Shown here: one piece after another, positions 44,746 through 54,124 of the stretch
Layout: each line of letters opens with the position of its first letter
How positions within the stretch are numbered: position 1 is the stretch's first letter
Assembly: GCA_902627615.1 (NCBI GenBank)
Contig: CACOJW010000007.1
Location: forward strand, 1-64,000
DNA from: an uncultured marine group III euryarchaeote
Lineage (GTDB): Archaea; Thermoplasmatota; Poseidoniia; MGIII; CG-Epi1
Direction of reading: 5' to 3'
DNA length: 64,000 nt
The notes under the pieces: model-generated
The model's database searches: none
Seen by the model: only the letters and a program-made list of their open reading frames with translations
Told to the model about the DNA's origin: nothing
Position numbers and translations under genes: made by a program

Positions 44746-46608
44746 ATGGCAAAAGAAGTAATAATTGGTATTGATTTGGGTACAACCAATTCAGAAGCAG
44801 CACATTTAGAAGGGGGAAGACCAGTAATCATCCCTTCAGCCGAAGGTTCAACATTCGGAGGGAAAATGTTTCCATCAGTTGTAGCATTTACGAAAGATGG
44901 AGAACGTATTGTTGGAGATCCAGCTAAAAGACAAGCGGTTTTGAATCCAGAAAATACGATTATGCATATTAAGAGAAAAATGGGAACCAAACATAGAGTT
45001 ACTATTAAGAAGAAAAAATATTCACCAGAAGAAATTTCAGCAATGATTCTCCAAAAAATTAAGGCAGATGCAGAAGCTCACCTCGGTGTAGATATTGAAA
45101 AGGCAGTAATTACAGTTCCAGCATATTTTAATGATAATCAAAGGCAAGCCACGATAGATGCAGGTAAAATAGCCGGTTTGCAGGTCGAGCGAATCATTAA
45201 CGAACCTACAGCCGCAGCTCTTGCATATGGGTTAGACAAAGAAGGAGAGTATACTGCAGTGGTCTTGGATTTAGGTGGTGGTACTTTTGATGTAACAATA
45301 ATGGAAATGGATGAGGGAGTATTCGATGTAGTTTCTACTTCTGGGGACAATAATCTGGGAGGAGCAGATATGGATGAGGCCATCATAGATTATTTAGCAG
45401 ATATTTTCAAGCAAGATAATGGTATTGATCTTAGAGATGATCCTGCAGCAAAGCAAAGGCTCAGGGATGCAGCGGAAAAAGCTAAAATTGAATTAAGTAA
45501 TACCTTGAAATCGACGATTAATTTGCCTTATATATGGTCAGATTCGAGTGGTCCAAAGCATTTAGAGCATGACTTATCTCGAGCTAAGTTAGAGGATATA
45601 GTTGGTTCAGTCATTGCAAAGTGTGAAAAGCCAATAAAACAAGCATTTAAAGATGCAAAAATGAAGTCAGGAGATATTGACAAAGTAATTCTTGTTGGTG
45701 GTCCAACACGCATGCCTGTAGTTCAGGAAGCATTTGAGAAATTTGTTGGGCGCAAGGCAGAGAGAGGCGTAGATCCCATGCAGTGTGTTGCAATGGGGGC
45801 AGCAATTCAAGCAGGTGTTTTAGCAGGTGATGTAAAGGATGTGGTTTTACTTGATGTCACTCCATTAACGTTAGGAATTGAAACAGAAGGTTCAGTACTT
45901 ACACCCTTGATTGATAGGAACACAACTATTCCAACAAACAAGTCTAAGGTATTCTCAACAGCAGCAGATAACCAACCAGGTGTCGAAATTCACGTTTTAC
46001 AAGGTGAGAGGACAATGGCTGCAGATAATGACAGCTTGGGCAGGTTTCAATTAGTTGGAATTCCACCAGCAGCTCGAGGAGTCCCTCAAATTGAAGTTAG
46101 TTTTGATATCGATAGAAATGGCGTTATCAATGTTACAGCTAAAGATCTAGGAACAGATAATGAGCAGAAGATAGAAATTACTTCAAAATCAAATTTAAGC
46201 GATGACGAAATAGATCAAAAGATAAAAGAGGCTGAACAATATGCAGATGAAGATAAGCAGGCTAGAGAATTAATTGAGACAAGAAACCAAGCTGAATCGT
46301 TTATTTATGCAACAGAAAAAGCCATTAAAGATCTTGGAGACAAAGTGGATGATAGTACTAAAGAGTCTGTGGAAGCCTCTAAAGAGAAGTTGCAAGAAGC
46401 TATGAAAGGTGAAGATTTAGAATCTCTGAAGAAAGCCTTCGAAGAATTCCAGCAAGCTTCACAGTCTGTTGCAGAAATGGCTTATCAGCAAGCTGCTGAA
46501 GAACAAGCTCAAAATCAGTCATCCGAAGAGAGTCCTAAATCGGATGATGATGATAACGTAGTTGATGTTGACTATGAAGAAGTTGACGAGGAAAAGAAAG
46601 ACAAGTAG
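44746..46608 (+). CDS. dnaK: Molecular chaperone DnaK (Hsp70)
   Basis: 620-residue Hsp70, with ATPase domain ([17 protein letters not shown] near 7, [13 protein letters not shown] near 125, [11 protein letters not shown] near 148, [11 protein letters not shown] near 178, [11 protein letters not shown] near 318), a substrate-binding domain from about 370 and an acidic C-terminal lid ending [10 protein letters not shown]. The frame extends upstream to 44710, but the ATG at 44746 gives the canonical start [16 protein letters not shown] and follows the grpE stop by one base. Hsp70 in archaea was gained from bacteria. DnaJ is not in the window. Confidence 0.96.
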   Translation: MAKEVIIGIDLGTTNSEAAHLEGGRPVIIPSAEGSTFGGKMFPSVVAFTKDGERIVGDPAKRQAVLNPENTIMHIKRKMGTKHRVTIKKKKYSPEEISAMILQKIKADAEAHLGVDIEKAVITVPAYFNDNQRQATIDAGKIAGLQVERIINEPTAAALAYGLDKEGEYTAVVLDLGGGTFDVTIMEMDEGVFDVVSTSGDNNLGGADMDEAIIDYLADIFKQDNGIDLRDDPAAKQRLRDAAEKAKIELSNTLKSTINLPYIWSDSSGPKHLEHDLSRAKLEDIVGSVIAKCEKPIKQAFKDAKMKSGDIDKVILVGGPTRMPVVQEAFEKFVGRKAERGVDPMQCVAMGAAIQAGVLAGDVKDVVLLDVTPLTLGIETEGSVLTPLIDRNTTIPTNKSKVFSTAADNQPGVEIHVLQGERTMAADNDSLGRFQLVGIPPAARGVPQIEVSFDIDRNGVINVTAKDLGTDNEQKIEITSKSNLSDDEIDQKIKEAEQYADEDKQARELIETRNQAESFIYATEKAIKDLGDKVDDSTKESVEASKEKLQEAMKGEDLESLKKAFEEFQQASQSVAEMAYQQAAEEQAQNQSSEESPKSDDDDNVVDVDYEEVDEEKKDK

Positions 46609-46611
46609 GCA

Positions 46612-46620
46612 AGTATAAAA
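46612..46620 (+). promoter_or_regulatory. TATA box for leaderless zinc-ribbon gene
   Basis: GTATAAAAC is centred about 27 bases before the ATG at 46644, only a few bases after the dnaK stop. Confidence 0.55.
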
Positions 46621-46643
46621 CGGCCTTTTTTCATATACAATCG

Positions 46644-47468
46644 ATGGCAGAGGATATGTCTTTCACGGACTTCGGAAGTAAAAAGAAAGTCCGAAAGATA
46701 AAGCGCAAGCGTTCAAGGGGCAGTAGCACAAATCCTTCTAAATTATTAGATGAAGTAATTAAAGCCAAAAAACTGGCGGATAAGTCTATATCTTCATTGC
46801 CTGTGGATCAATTTTCGTTTCCTTTTATTGAATTCTCAGTTCATCAACCCGAGCCGTTTAAGCATAATAATTGGAATGGTTTAGAGATTAGTTTGAGTAA
46901 CACAGGCAATGGGGAAGCAAAAAATATTACTATTTCTTTTGATAGATTTGAGACAAAAGGGCAAACAATAGTTGATAATCTAAAAAGCGGAGAAGAATCA
47001 AAACTTAATATCGAAGCTCTGATTTCTTCAAGGGATAAAGAAATTACACGAATGGACGTATATTATCATTCGATTGAAGGTGATACTTTTTCGGCCATAA
47101 GGAGAGATTGGTTTCCTAATAGTTATGAAGATCAGGTAATATTTCCTAAAGAAATACCTCCAGGGGAGGAATCAAATGCAGAAAAATACTCGCGTAAAGA
47201 GGTTTTTTCCGGAGATCTTCATATAGTATGTGGTAGTTGTGGTACTCGGGCACCTTCTAATTTCCGCATATGTGGAAAGTGTGGTTCTAGACTTCAGAAA
47301 AGAGCAGATCGACGCAGCGATTGGGGCAGTAATCTCAATGAAACTACAGCTAAAAGGGATGACCGTGAAGCTTTTATCAAAAAGTTGAGAAAATTAGGCG
47401 AACTTAAAGACAAAGGTATGCTTAGTGATGCAGAATTTGAGGCCGCCAAAGAAAGTTTGTTAAAATAA
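46644..47468 (+). CDS. Zinc-ribbon and SHOCT-domain protein
   Basis: A 274-residue soluble protein. A very basic N-terminus (KKKVRKIKRKRSRG) is followed by a beta-sandwich segment (about 50-150) with SLSNTGNGEAKNITISFD, resembling NEW3/CARDB modules. A zinc ribbon follows near 192-220 (CGSCGTRAPSNFRICGKCGS, four Cys), then a C-terminal SHOCT motif (LRKLGELKDKGMLSDAEFE) near 244. SHOCT motifs are short oligomerisation segments. The role is unknown; the basic tail could bind nucleic acid or membrane. It follows dnaK with its own promoter. Confidence 0.8.
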   Translation: MAEDMSFTDFGSKKKVRKIKRKRSRGSSTNPSKLLDEVIKAKKLADKSISSLPVDQFSFPFIEFSVHQPEPFKHNNWNGLEISLSNTGNGEAKNITISFDRFETKGQTIVDNLKSGEESKLNIEALISSRDKEITRMDVYYHSIEGDTFSAIRRDWFPNSYEDQVIFPKEIPPGEESNAEKYSRKEVFSGDLHIVCGSCGTRAPSNFRICGKCGSRLQKRADRRSDWGSNLNETTAKRDDREAFIKKLRKLGELKDKGMLSDAEFEAAKESLLK

Positions 47469-47470
47469 AA

Positions 47471-49015
47471 TCAAACAGCTTCAGCATCTAAAACGTCGTC
47501 ATCATCATCAAAATTTCCGTCAGAAACAGGTCCTTTTTTCACAGAATCAGCAACTTTGTTATTCAGGAAGAATATGAAAATTACTAAAATGATTATCCAT
47601 TGTAACACCATTGTTATAATTGTGAACAAACCAAGCCCCATTCCTTCTATTGGTGAATTGCTTTGGTCTTGTAGCTTTTCGTATATGAAAAATCCAAATA
47701 CAGCAATAAATTCTAGAGGGAAAATATATTTAATAATGAATTCCCACCATTTACCAATCTGCAAATCTGCATACTGTGTGTTTATCAAGTTATTTCTAAA
47801 GTCACTTACACCAAATCTCATTACTACAACAGCAACCATTAAACCCGAAACAATTAATCCGGTTCCCCAAACAAAATCTTGATTATCTAAGAATTCTAAA
47901 CTTACTGCAGAAGGTATACCTGCTAAGGCAACTGCAAGTGCGATGTATCTGACAGCTTCTTTTCTATCCCATCCCATGTCTACAAAATTGACTACACAAG
48001 CTTGAAATGTTGAAACCATTGAGGTTAATGCTGCAAAAGACATTGCTAGGAAAAAGATACTGCCAATAATCCATCCTGCAGTTCCCATTGATGCAAACAG
48101 CGCAGTCAAATGAATAAATGTTAAACCAGAAGAACCGGACTCAACAGCTTCTAACCCTTCGGCAGTTGTTCCAGACAATGCAAAAACGGTACTTAACACA
48201 GCCACTCCAGCAATTAGTGAAACGGAATTATTTCCTAATCCAGTTAGGAAAGCATTCAGTCCTATATCCTCTTTTTTCCTCATAGCTACAGCATAAGTAA
48301 TAGCCATCCCAAATCCTGCAGAGGTAGACCATGCAGACTGGATAAGTGCACGTATCCAAGTTTCACTTTTGAATAAGTATTCAGGTTGAGGGATGAATAA
48401 AAATTTTAGGCCAATAATAGCACCTGAAGGATTTAGGAAAAATGGATAAATCATGGCAACAACGAGGAAAGAAATTAGGCATGGAATTAGAATTTTATTG
48501 GCTTTTTCTATACCACTAATACCATTATATACAATAAATGCAGAAAGTCCGACAGCGATTAATTGGAAGAAGATTACTTCAAAGGGCGATGATATGAAAT
48601 TTTCCCACAAAGCTTCAGTTTGTGCAGTATCTTCTGCAGCGCTCATTTCACCAGAAAGAGCAACCCAGAAATATCGAATAGTCCAGCCCATTACTACTGC
48701 ATAGTAGAAGCCTACAGCAGTACCTACCCAGAGCATCCAAATACCTAGCCAAGTAAAATTCCTTCCAGCCATATCTCTCATAGCTCCTACAGTACCTAAC
48801 CGAGTTTTCTTACCGATAGCAAATTCTGCAATTAGCAGCGGTATAGACCAAGCAAAAAGAAAAATTAGCCAACCTATCATGAAGGCACCACCTCCATTTG
48901 CAGCAGCTTCTCTAGGGAATCTCCATATATTACCAGTACCTACGGCAGCACCGATTGTAGTTAGGATTAATCCAAGCCTAGACGAGAACTCTTCTTTTGC
49001 TTGATCGTTGGCCAT
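47471..49015 (-). CDS. Sodium-dependent amino acid transporter (SNF/NSS family)
   Basis: Na+-coupled symporter of the LeuT fold, 514 residues and about twelve helices. Signature of helix 1: GAAVGTGNIWRFPREAAANGGGAF near residue 18 (in parts: GAAVGTGNIWRFP, ANGGGAF), with GKKTRLGTVGAM near 68; the second repeat has AWSTSAGFGMAITYA near 228. The C-terminus is acidic. The substrate is probably an amino acid, by family. It begins 4 bases after the M14 peptidase stop, which suggests co-expression: the peptidase frees amino acids outside and the symporter takes them in. Confidence 0.93.
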   Translation of the reverse strand: MANDQAKEEFSSRLGLILTTIGAAVGTGNIWRFPREAAANGGGAFMIGWLIFLFAWSIPLLIAEFAIGKKTRLGTVGAMRDMAGRNFTWLGIWMLWVGTAVGFYYAVVMGWTIRYFWVALSGEMSAAEDTAQTEALWENFISSPFEVIFFQLIAVGLSAFIVYNGISGIEKANKILIPCLISFLVVAMIYPFFLNPSGAIIGLKFLFIPQPEYLFKSETWIRALIQSAWSTSAGFGMAITYAVAMRKKEDIGLNAFLTGLGNNSVSLIAGVAVLSTVFALSGTTAEGLEAVESGSSGLTFIHLTALFASMGTAGWIIGSIFFLAMSFAALTSMVSTFQACVVNFVDMGWDRKEAVRYIALAVALAGIPSAVSLEFLDNQDFVWGTGLIVSGLMVAVVVMRFGVSDFRNNLINTQYADLQIGKWWEFIIKYIFPLEFIAVFGFFIYEKLQDQSNSPIEGMGLGLFTIITMVLQWIIILVIFIFFLNNKVADSVKKGPVSDGNFDDDDDVLDAEAV

Positions 49016-49018
49016 AGC

Positions 49019-51421
49019 CTACTCACCTTTTGTGATTGCAGCTACGCTTCTTTTACTAGGTTTTTTTGGTGGCTTTGCTTTTTTCTTAGGAACTTTATTC
49101 AAACCTTCGGGTTCACTTTTTCTCTTTTCAGACTCAGTAGCAATTCCAACGGCCTTGTATAATCCACCCCATACTACGCCATAAAGGATCCCCATCATAA
49201 ATAACATAGCGAAAAAATCAATGAATGGATTTCCGAAACCAATTATATCATCAACAAAAACTTCTAAAGGTTCAGCATCTCCATATCCAGTGTAGACAAA
49301 TCCCCCACCAAAGGCGTATGCCAATCTTGAATCTTGCCCTACTGCATAGAATTGAACATTCATTGAATCTTCAGTTTTAGGTATTTTTGCTTCATAAATT
49401 GAATTTCTGACAACAACTCCTCCAGAATTGTTATAGTTTGAATAATCTTTAACGTCACAATCAATTATACATGACATTTCAATTTCATTCCAGACACCTT
49501 CGGGCATCATTTCAGTTCTATAGTTTAGTTTTAATGAATCACTGAGTAAAAATTGTGCATTTTCGACATTTACTTTCACAGGAATATCGTCATTTGAATA
49601 CAATTTATCTTCATCAAATTCCACGTTTGAATCTGTTCCAAATCCAACTTTTTCTGCATCTTTGTTAGAAAGAATAGTAAGTTTCGGCATCATAGTGTCT
49701 TCTGGTGAATTAATGGCGTCTACTCCTAAGTTTCCTGTATCAGATGACATCATTTGCCCGACTCTTGCTTTTGGAGATTCATCTAAGAAGTGAATATTTG
49801 TTAGGAGATGCATTCGAACAGTGGGCCTAATTAGCAAAGGATCTGCATGAAAACCTCCAGATAAACTTCCCTGATTACCGCAGTTGTTTAACTCAACTGT
49901 ATAAGAAAAGGAGCCTTGCATTCCATACAAAAAGTCAGTAATGTCACCAGAAACTTGATAACCATCTTGATCTTTCCAACTTCCGTATCCTGTTGCATTC
50001 ATTAAAGGTAAGACTTGGTTTTCCATGTATAATTCATGAGGTGGATCTTGAGCTTGAAAACCCCATGGCCAAATATAAAGAGCAGAACACGAATGGTATG
50101 ATACTGAATTCATAAAATTATGTTTCATGTCATGAGCTTCAGTTCTGTAATTTCGAATATAATCACCATCTGGTGCAGTAATAAACATCTCTGGCCAATT
50201 ATCTCTAATAATTCCTTTTTGATAATCCTCAAGGTATATATTTTGTGGATAATCATCATATATATCCAGTCTCCAAGTTAAATATTCAATTACTTGAGTC
50301 TCAGGTTCAGAAAATCCGCCTTCTCTGTCTTCATCAACCTTTCCGTCACCGTCGTCATCATTATTGAAAATGTCTGGAGGATCTTCGTCGATTCCATTTT
50401 GCAAGTTTTGATCTCCAGGATTAATTACAGGTGAATCACACCATGCCTCATCACAATCCCCATCATCATCATTAAAATCTCTTGGCCCATGATAGGTTTC
50501 ACCACAAAAATTATCATCATCTCTAGTTATCTCAATCTGTGAATCTCCTCCAATAACAGCTTGACCCTGTGTATTGTGTGACCATTCAAAAGGATAATTT
50601 CTATTAAGATCAACTCCATCACAAGCAGAGGGTTCTTCGTCTCCGTCATTATCTCGTAAGTTTTTACGCCAGAATCTGGTAGGATCCTCACGGTCATAAT
50701 TATATCCATCTGGATTTAGAAGAGGAATAATCCATGTTTCTCTATTGTTAACAAGATGTGTTACACGAGCTTCACTCGGATCTTCATCTATTCCTTCGTC
50801 AATTACGCCGTCACCATCGTTATCGATTCCATCAAACATAGCTCGCCCGTATTCATCCACTCTTCCTCCTTCCTCTCCATCACCATCATTATCGATACCA
50901 TCAATCATATCTTCATTTACTAACCCGTCGCCGTCATTATCTGTAGGTCCCATTCCATAGAAATGTGTTAGATAATAGATGAAATACATAGCAGTAGGTA
51001 CAGTCATCCATTCTCTTGCGTGGTGATTACTAACTATGAGAAAAGTTTCTTCGTCTGGGTCATCATAATATGCAGGTTCATTAGCTACATTATCTGAAAT
51101 TTTTATTCCATAAATTTCGTTTCCCTTCCAAGTTTTGCCTGCAGGAAGTAAATCAGTTAGAGGATAAAGCTCAACAATATCAGGATAATTTGTTTGTAAT
51201 GTAAATAAATCAGCATATACCTCTTCGTCAGTATCGTAGTAATCATCGAACAGCACATCAAATGGGAATGTATTGGTTCGATCAATTGTATCGTTTTCGT
51301 GACCGTCAAAACCAGCAGGAGTGTTATTTATTCTCTTGAAATCAGGATTTTCTAGAGATCCAGTACTCATTGTGGTTACAGTCACCATTAGTGCTATAAC
51401 AATTGATGAGATTCGGTTCAT
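49019..51421 (-). CDS. Secreted M14-family zinc carboxypeptidase with calcium-type inserts
   Basis: 800-residue membrane-anchored metallocarboxypeptidase that should remove C-terminal amino acids outside the cell. Signal peptide (1-20), catalytic domain with zinc ligands in HAREW (His134, Glu137) and a third His in SVSYHSCSALYIWPWGF near 443, substrate-binding phrase GVDLNRNYPFEW near 263 and catalytic Glu in SFSYTVELNNCG near 516. Insertions near 160-210 and 320-365 carry several D-N-D-G-D-G and D-D-D-G-D loops, likely calcium sites. A beta-rich region follows, then a C-terminal helix (FFAMLFMMGILYGVVWGGLY) and a lysine-rich tail. TATA-like gttataat (51444-51451) is 26 bases before the ATG. 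Confidence 0.92.
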   Translation of the reverse strand: MNRISSIVIALMVTVTTMSTGSLENPDFKRINNTPAGFDGHENDTIDRTNTFPFDVLFDDYYDTDEEVYADLFTLQTNYPDIVELYPLTDLLPAGKTWKGNEIYGIKISDNVANEPAYYDDPDEETFLIVSNHHAREWMTVPTAMYFIYYLTHFYGMGPTDNDGDGLVNEDMIDGIDNDGDGEEGGRVDEYGRAMFDGIDNDGDGVIDEGIDEDPSEARVTHLVNNRETWIIPLLNPDGYNYDREDPTRFWRKNLRDNDGDEEPSACDGVDLNRNYPFEWSHNTQGQAVIGGDSQIEITRDDDNFCGETYHGPRDFNDDDGDCDEAWCDSPVINPGDQNLQNGIDEDPPDIFNNDDDGDGKVDEDREGGFSEPETQVIEYLTWRLDIYDDYPQNIYLEDYQKGIIRDNWPEMFITAPDGDYIRNYRTEAHDMKHNFMNSVSYHSCSALYIWPWGFQAQDPPHELYMENQVLPLMNATGYGSWKDQDGYQVSGDITDFLYGMQGSFSYTVELNNCGNQGSLSGGFHADPLLIRPTVRMHLLTNIHFLDESPKARVGQMMSSDTGNLGVDAINSPEDTMMPKLTILSNKDAEKVGFGTDSNVEFDEDKLYSNDDIPVKVNVENAQFLLSDSLKLNYRTEMMPEGVWNEIEMSCIIDCDVKDYSNYNNSGGVVVRNSIYEAKIPKTEDSMNVQFYAVGQDSRLAYAFGGGFVYTGYGDAEPLEVFVDDIIGFGNPFIDFFAMLFMMGILYGVVWGGLYKAVGIATESEKRKSEPEGLNKVPKKKAKPPKKPSKRSVAAITKGE

Positions 51422-51467
51422 ATTTTCAGTATGAGCGCCTTGCGTTATAATATTTTATCATACATAT

Positions 51468-51475
51468 CTTTATTA
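51468..51475 (+). promoter_or_regulatory. TATA box for the 47-residue Cys protein
   Basis: CTTTATTA is centred 26-27 bases before the ATG at 51498, in the divergent gap with the M14 peptidase gene. Confidence 0.5.
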
Positions 51476-51497
51476 ACATAATACAAAATAAAATATC

Positions 51498-51641
51498 ATG
51501 CTGAAGTGTAAAGACTGCCCTCACTGGTATGGTGGTGAAGATTATGGATATGGCAGTTGCAGACTGAAGTTGCAAGAATCGGTAAAAAAATTTTTAACTT
51601 TTGGCCAGCAAGATTGTGATTACGATATTACAAATGATTAA
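51498..51641 (+). CDS. 47-residue cysteine-rich small protein
   Basis: Reads MLKCKDCPHWYGGEDYGYG, then a short basic segment, and ends DCDYDITND. Four cysteines (4, 7, 21, 40) with a His at 9 suggest a small metal- or cluster-binding fold (CxxC first). A TATA-like box sits at the leaderless distance, and the ORF overlaps the GNAT start by 8 bases, so both are probably one transcript. It is too short for most gene finders. Function unknown. Confidence 0.6.
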   Translation: MLKCKDCPHWYGGEDYGYGSCRLKLQESVKKFLTFGQQDCDYDITND

Positions 51642-52485
51642 AATCAGAAAATTGGTAGAATCAGATATAGAATTTGCTAAATCTTTAACGGACTCAGAGG
51701 GGTGGGGAAATTCCATTGAAGATTGGAATAGACTCTTACGCATTAGTATTCCATTACTTGCTTTTGAGGGAGAAAATTCTCTTGGAGTTACAACTGCATT
51801 TGATTATGGTGATTTAGGAATGATTGGTAATGTTGTTGTTTCATCTAATTCTCGGGGCAATGGTGTTGGTCGATTATTATTAAAGGAAGCTATGAAAGTC
51901 TTGGAATCGTGTAAATCAGTTCGAGTTCACTCCAAAATGGATGTAGTATCTTTTTACAAAAATTTAGGATTTATAGCCGAAGGAATGTCCACAATTTTTC
52001 GGTTAGATGCAGACATGAAATCGTTTCAACCCTTTGTGATAGACTCCGATGAAAATATAGTTCCAGCAGAAGGTTATTGGGATGAAATTATAGCTATGGA
52101 TATGAGGCAGTTTGGTGGAGATCGTTCAAAGCTGTTGAAAGAATTCAATGACTATCTTCCACAATGCTCGTATGTTGCTTTAGGAGAAGATGGCTCTGTT
52201 AAAGGATTCATAATGGCTAAAGGGGAAGAGTCATGGTACGAAGTTGGACCTTGGATAGTAGAACCAGGTTGTAAAAATTGGCAAGGGCTTTTACAATCTG
52301 CAGTTCAAGCAATTCCTAAAAATTGCAATATAGAGATATTCGTTCCAGCACCTAATTTTAGGGTAACAAGTTTGTTGGATTCGATGGGATACAATGCTCA
52401 ATCTTATTGTATGTCTATGTATTACGGCGAGAGTTGGCCTGATGAAGGCAATATCTGTGCTCGAGGAGGAGGTGATAAAGGTTGA
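51634..52485 (+). CDS. GNAT-family N-acetyltransferase
   Basis: Acetyl-CoA-dependent transferase, 283 residues. The N-terminal GNAT domain begins MIKIRKLVESDIEFAKSLT and has the acetyl-CoA motif VVVSSNSRGNGVGRLLLKEA near 65 and YKNLGFIAEG near 107. A second, degenerate GNAT-like half follows (about 140-283; SYVALGEDGSVKGFIMAKG). The frame extends to a TTG at 51601, but the ATG at 51634 gives the standard GNAT N-terminus and overlaps the 47-residue ORF. Acceptor unknown. It shares a TTGA overlap with cysS. Confidence 0.85.
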   Translation: MIKIRKLVESDIEFAKSLTDSEGWGNSIEDWNRLLRISIPLLAFEGENSLGVTTAFDYGDLGMIGNVVVSSNSRGNGVGRLLLKEAMKVLESCKSVRVHSKMDVVSFYKNLGFIAEGMSTIFRLDADMKSFQPFVIDSDENIVPAEGYWDEIIAMDMRQFGGDRSKLLKEFNDYLPQCSYVALGEDGSVKGFIMAKGEESWYEVGPWIVEPGCKNWQGLLQSAVQAIPKNCNIEIFVPAPNFRVTSLLDSMGYNAQSYCMSMYYGESWPDEGNICARGGGDKG

Positions 52486-53675
52486 AATTTTATAATACAG
52501 CTACTGGAAAGAAAGAAGATTTTGTTCCTAATTCTAAAAATTTAGGTTTGTATATTTGCGGGCCAACAGTTTATTCAGATACGCACCTAGGCCATGCAAA
52601 ATCTTATGTTTCATTTGACATCTTAAAAAGGTGGTTAGTTTATAGAGGATATGTGGTCAGACACATTCAGAACTTTACGGACGTTTCAGATGAAACTGCA
52701 ATAAATTCATCTAAAGAAGGTATGGACGAATTATCTTTTACAAAAAAATATGAAACTGAATTTTTGGATAAGATGCGCTTATTGTCAAATACAGACGCAA
52801 GCAAGTATACAAGAGCTTCAGATTTTGTTGAGAAAATTGCTAAAGAGACAAAGAAATTATTGGATTTGGGAGAAGCATACCAAACAGAAGAAGGTATTTT
52901 TTTACGAATAAAGGAAGAAGAGCACGGTATGCTTTTAGGAGTAAATTTAGAAGAATCACTAGCGGAAGCTACATCAGAAGTAGATTCAGGACCTAAAGAG
53001 AGCCCTCACGATACTTTACTTTGGGGCCCTCCGATATATGGTGGAAATGTTTGGGAATTTGCAGGTTTGCCCGCAGGAAGACCAGGGTGGCATCTGGAAT
53101 GCACTTTAATGTCTTCATCAGAATTGGATATGCCAATTGATATTCATTGGGGAGGTGTTGATTTGATATATCCCCATCATGAAACAGAAATAATCCTTGC
53201 TAATAAAATAGGGTTAGGAAATTACTGTGATTTTTGGATGCACAATGGATTAATGGAAGATGCAGACGGTAAATTATCCAAATCAAGAGGTGAAAGAATT
53301 ACATTAGAAGAAGTCTTCAAGGATTGTCCGCCTGCAGCACTTCGATTTTATCTATTAAGTCACCATTATCGTGAATTCACGCCCTACTCTCCAGAGGGTT
53401 TACTTGAGGCCTGCCAAGAAGGTGAACGTCTCGGAGTAAATGCGGTAGACTGTATGATTACTACTCCCACAGACCCTAGGGATGACGAGGAGATTGCGCA
53501 TTTAGTTTCTAGGCTTGAAGAAGCGTTAGATGATGATCTGGATACTCCTAAGGCACTGGATATTTTGAGAGAGTTAGACATAATAGCAGGAACCAGACTA
53601 GAGAATAAAGAAAATCTTGGTCCAATATCGGGAATGTACAGTATATTTCAGAACGTTCTTGGAGTTTTTTCTTAG
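52482..53675 (+). CDS. cysS: Cysteinyl-tRNA synthetase, short form
   Basis: Charges tRNA-Cys. Class I motifs: THLGHAKSY (HIGH-type, His35/His38) after the zinc Cys26, GRPGWHLEC near 207, WGGVDLIYPHHETE near 223 with zinc ligands, and DGKLSKSRGE (KMSKS-type, 262-271). At 397 residues it is about 60 shorter than usual: after KMSKS only about 125 residues remain, so the C-terminal mixed alpha/beta anticodon-recognition subdomain appears absent. Mycothiol ligase MshC has a similar length, but the motifs and archaeal context favour CysRS. TTG start in a TTGA overlap with the GNAT stop. Confidence 0.87.
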   Translation: MKFYNTATGKKEDFVPNSKNLGLYICGPTVYSDTHLGHAKSYVSFDILKRWLVYRGYVVRHIQNFTDVSDETAINSSKEGMDELSFTKKYETEFLDKMRLLSNTDASKYTRASDFVEKIAKETKKLLDLGEAYQTEEGIFLRIKEEEHGMLLGVNLEESLAEATSEVDSGPKESPHDTLLWGPPIYGGNVWEFAGLPAGRPGWHLECTLMSSSELDMPIDIHWGGVDLIYPHHETEIILANKIGLGNYCDFWMHNGLMEDADGKLSKSRGERITLEEVFKDCPPAALRFYLLSHHYREFTPYSPEGLLEACQEGERLGVNAVDCMITTPTDPRDDEEIAHLVSRLEEALDDDLDTPKALDILRELDIIAGTRLENKENLGPISGMYSIFQNVLGVFS

Positions 53676-54124
53676 TTCCTAAACTCTTCTAAAATTGCAT
53701 CAGTCACATTACAATCTGGCAAGTTCTTCTCCATCAGCCAACCATACCATTCAATAGATATTTTACCACCTTTATCGGTCTTTTTAGCTTTAAGAATTCT
53801 ATCTTTGATAATGGTTTTACCATCCATCAAAATCCCATTTTTTCCTAAAGCAAAAGGCCTTGGATATGCAATATAAATCATACTCAGAATAAAAAGAACA
53901 AATGACAAAGTTAAGCTTAATCCTTGAGCGTAATCTAAGGAAATAATAAAAATCATGGTGCATGGGATTAAAACGCCGTTAATCCCTTTCCTTTCAAGTT
54001 CTTTCCAGAAATTTAAAACTACAACCTTGCTTCCTTCTTCAGGCTTTCTAAATAGTATGACAACGTCATAAATTAGAACAAGAAGTAAAACTATTTTAGC
54101 ATAAAAAAGGAGTTCATCCATCAA
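53672..54124 (-). CDS. Membrane protein with C-terminal soluble domain, unknown function
   Basis: 150 residues: three predicted helices (about 7-23, 50-66 and 70-86) and a basic C-terminal domain (GKNGILMDGKTIIKDRILKA) that reminds me of the PH-like fold of DUF5673, a weak resemblance. The start overlaps the thymidylate kinase stop by 11 bases (or 8 if the second ATG is used), so it is cotranscribed with tmk. Its end overlaps cysS convergently by 4 bases. Confidence 0.65.
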   Translation of the reverse strand: MMDELLFYAKIVLLLVLIYDVVILFRKPEEGSKVVVLNFWKELERKGINGVLIPCTMIFIISLDYAQGLSLTLSFVLFILSMIYIAYPRPFALGKNGILMDGKTIIKDRILKAKKTDKGGKISIEWYGWLMEKNLPDCNVTDAILEEFRN

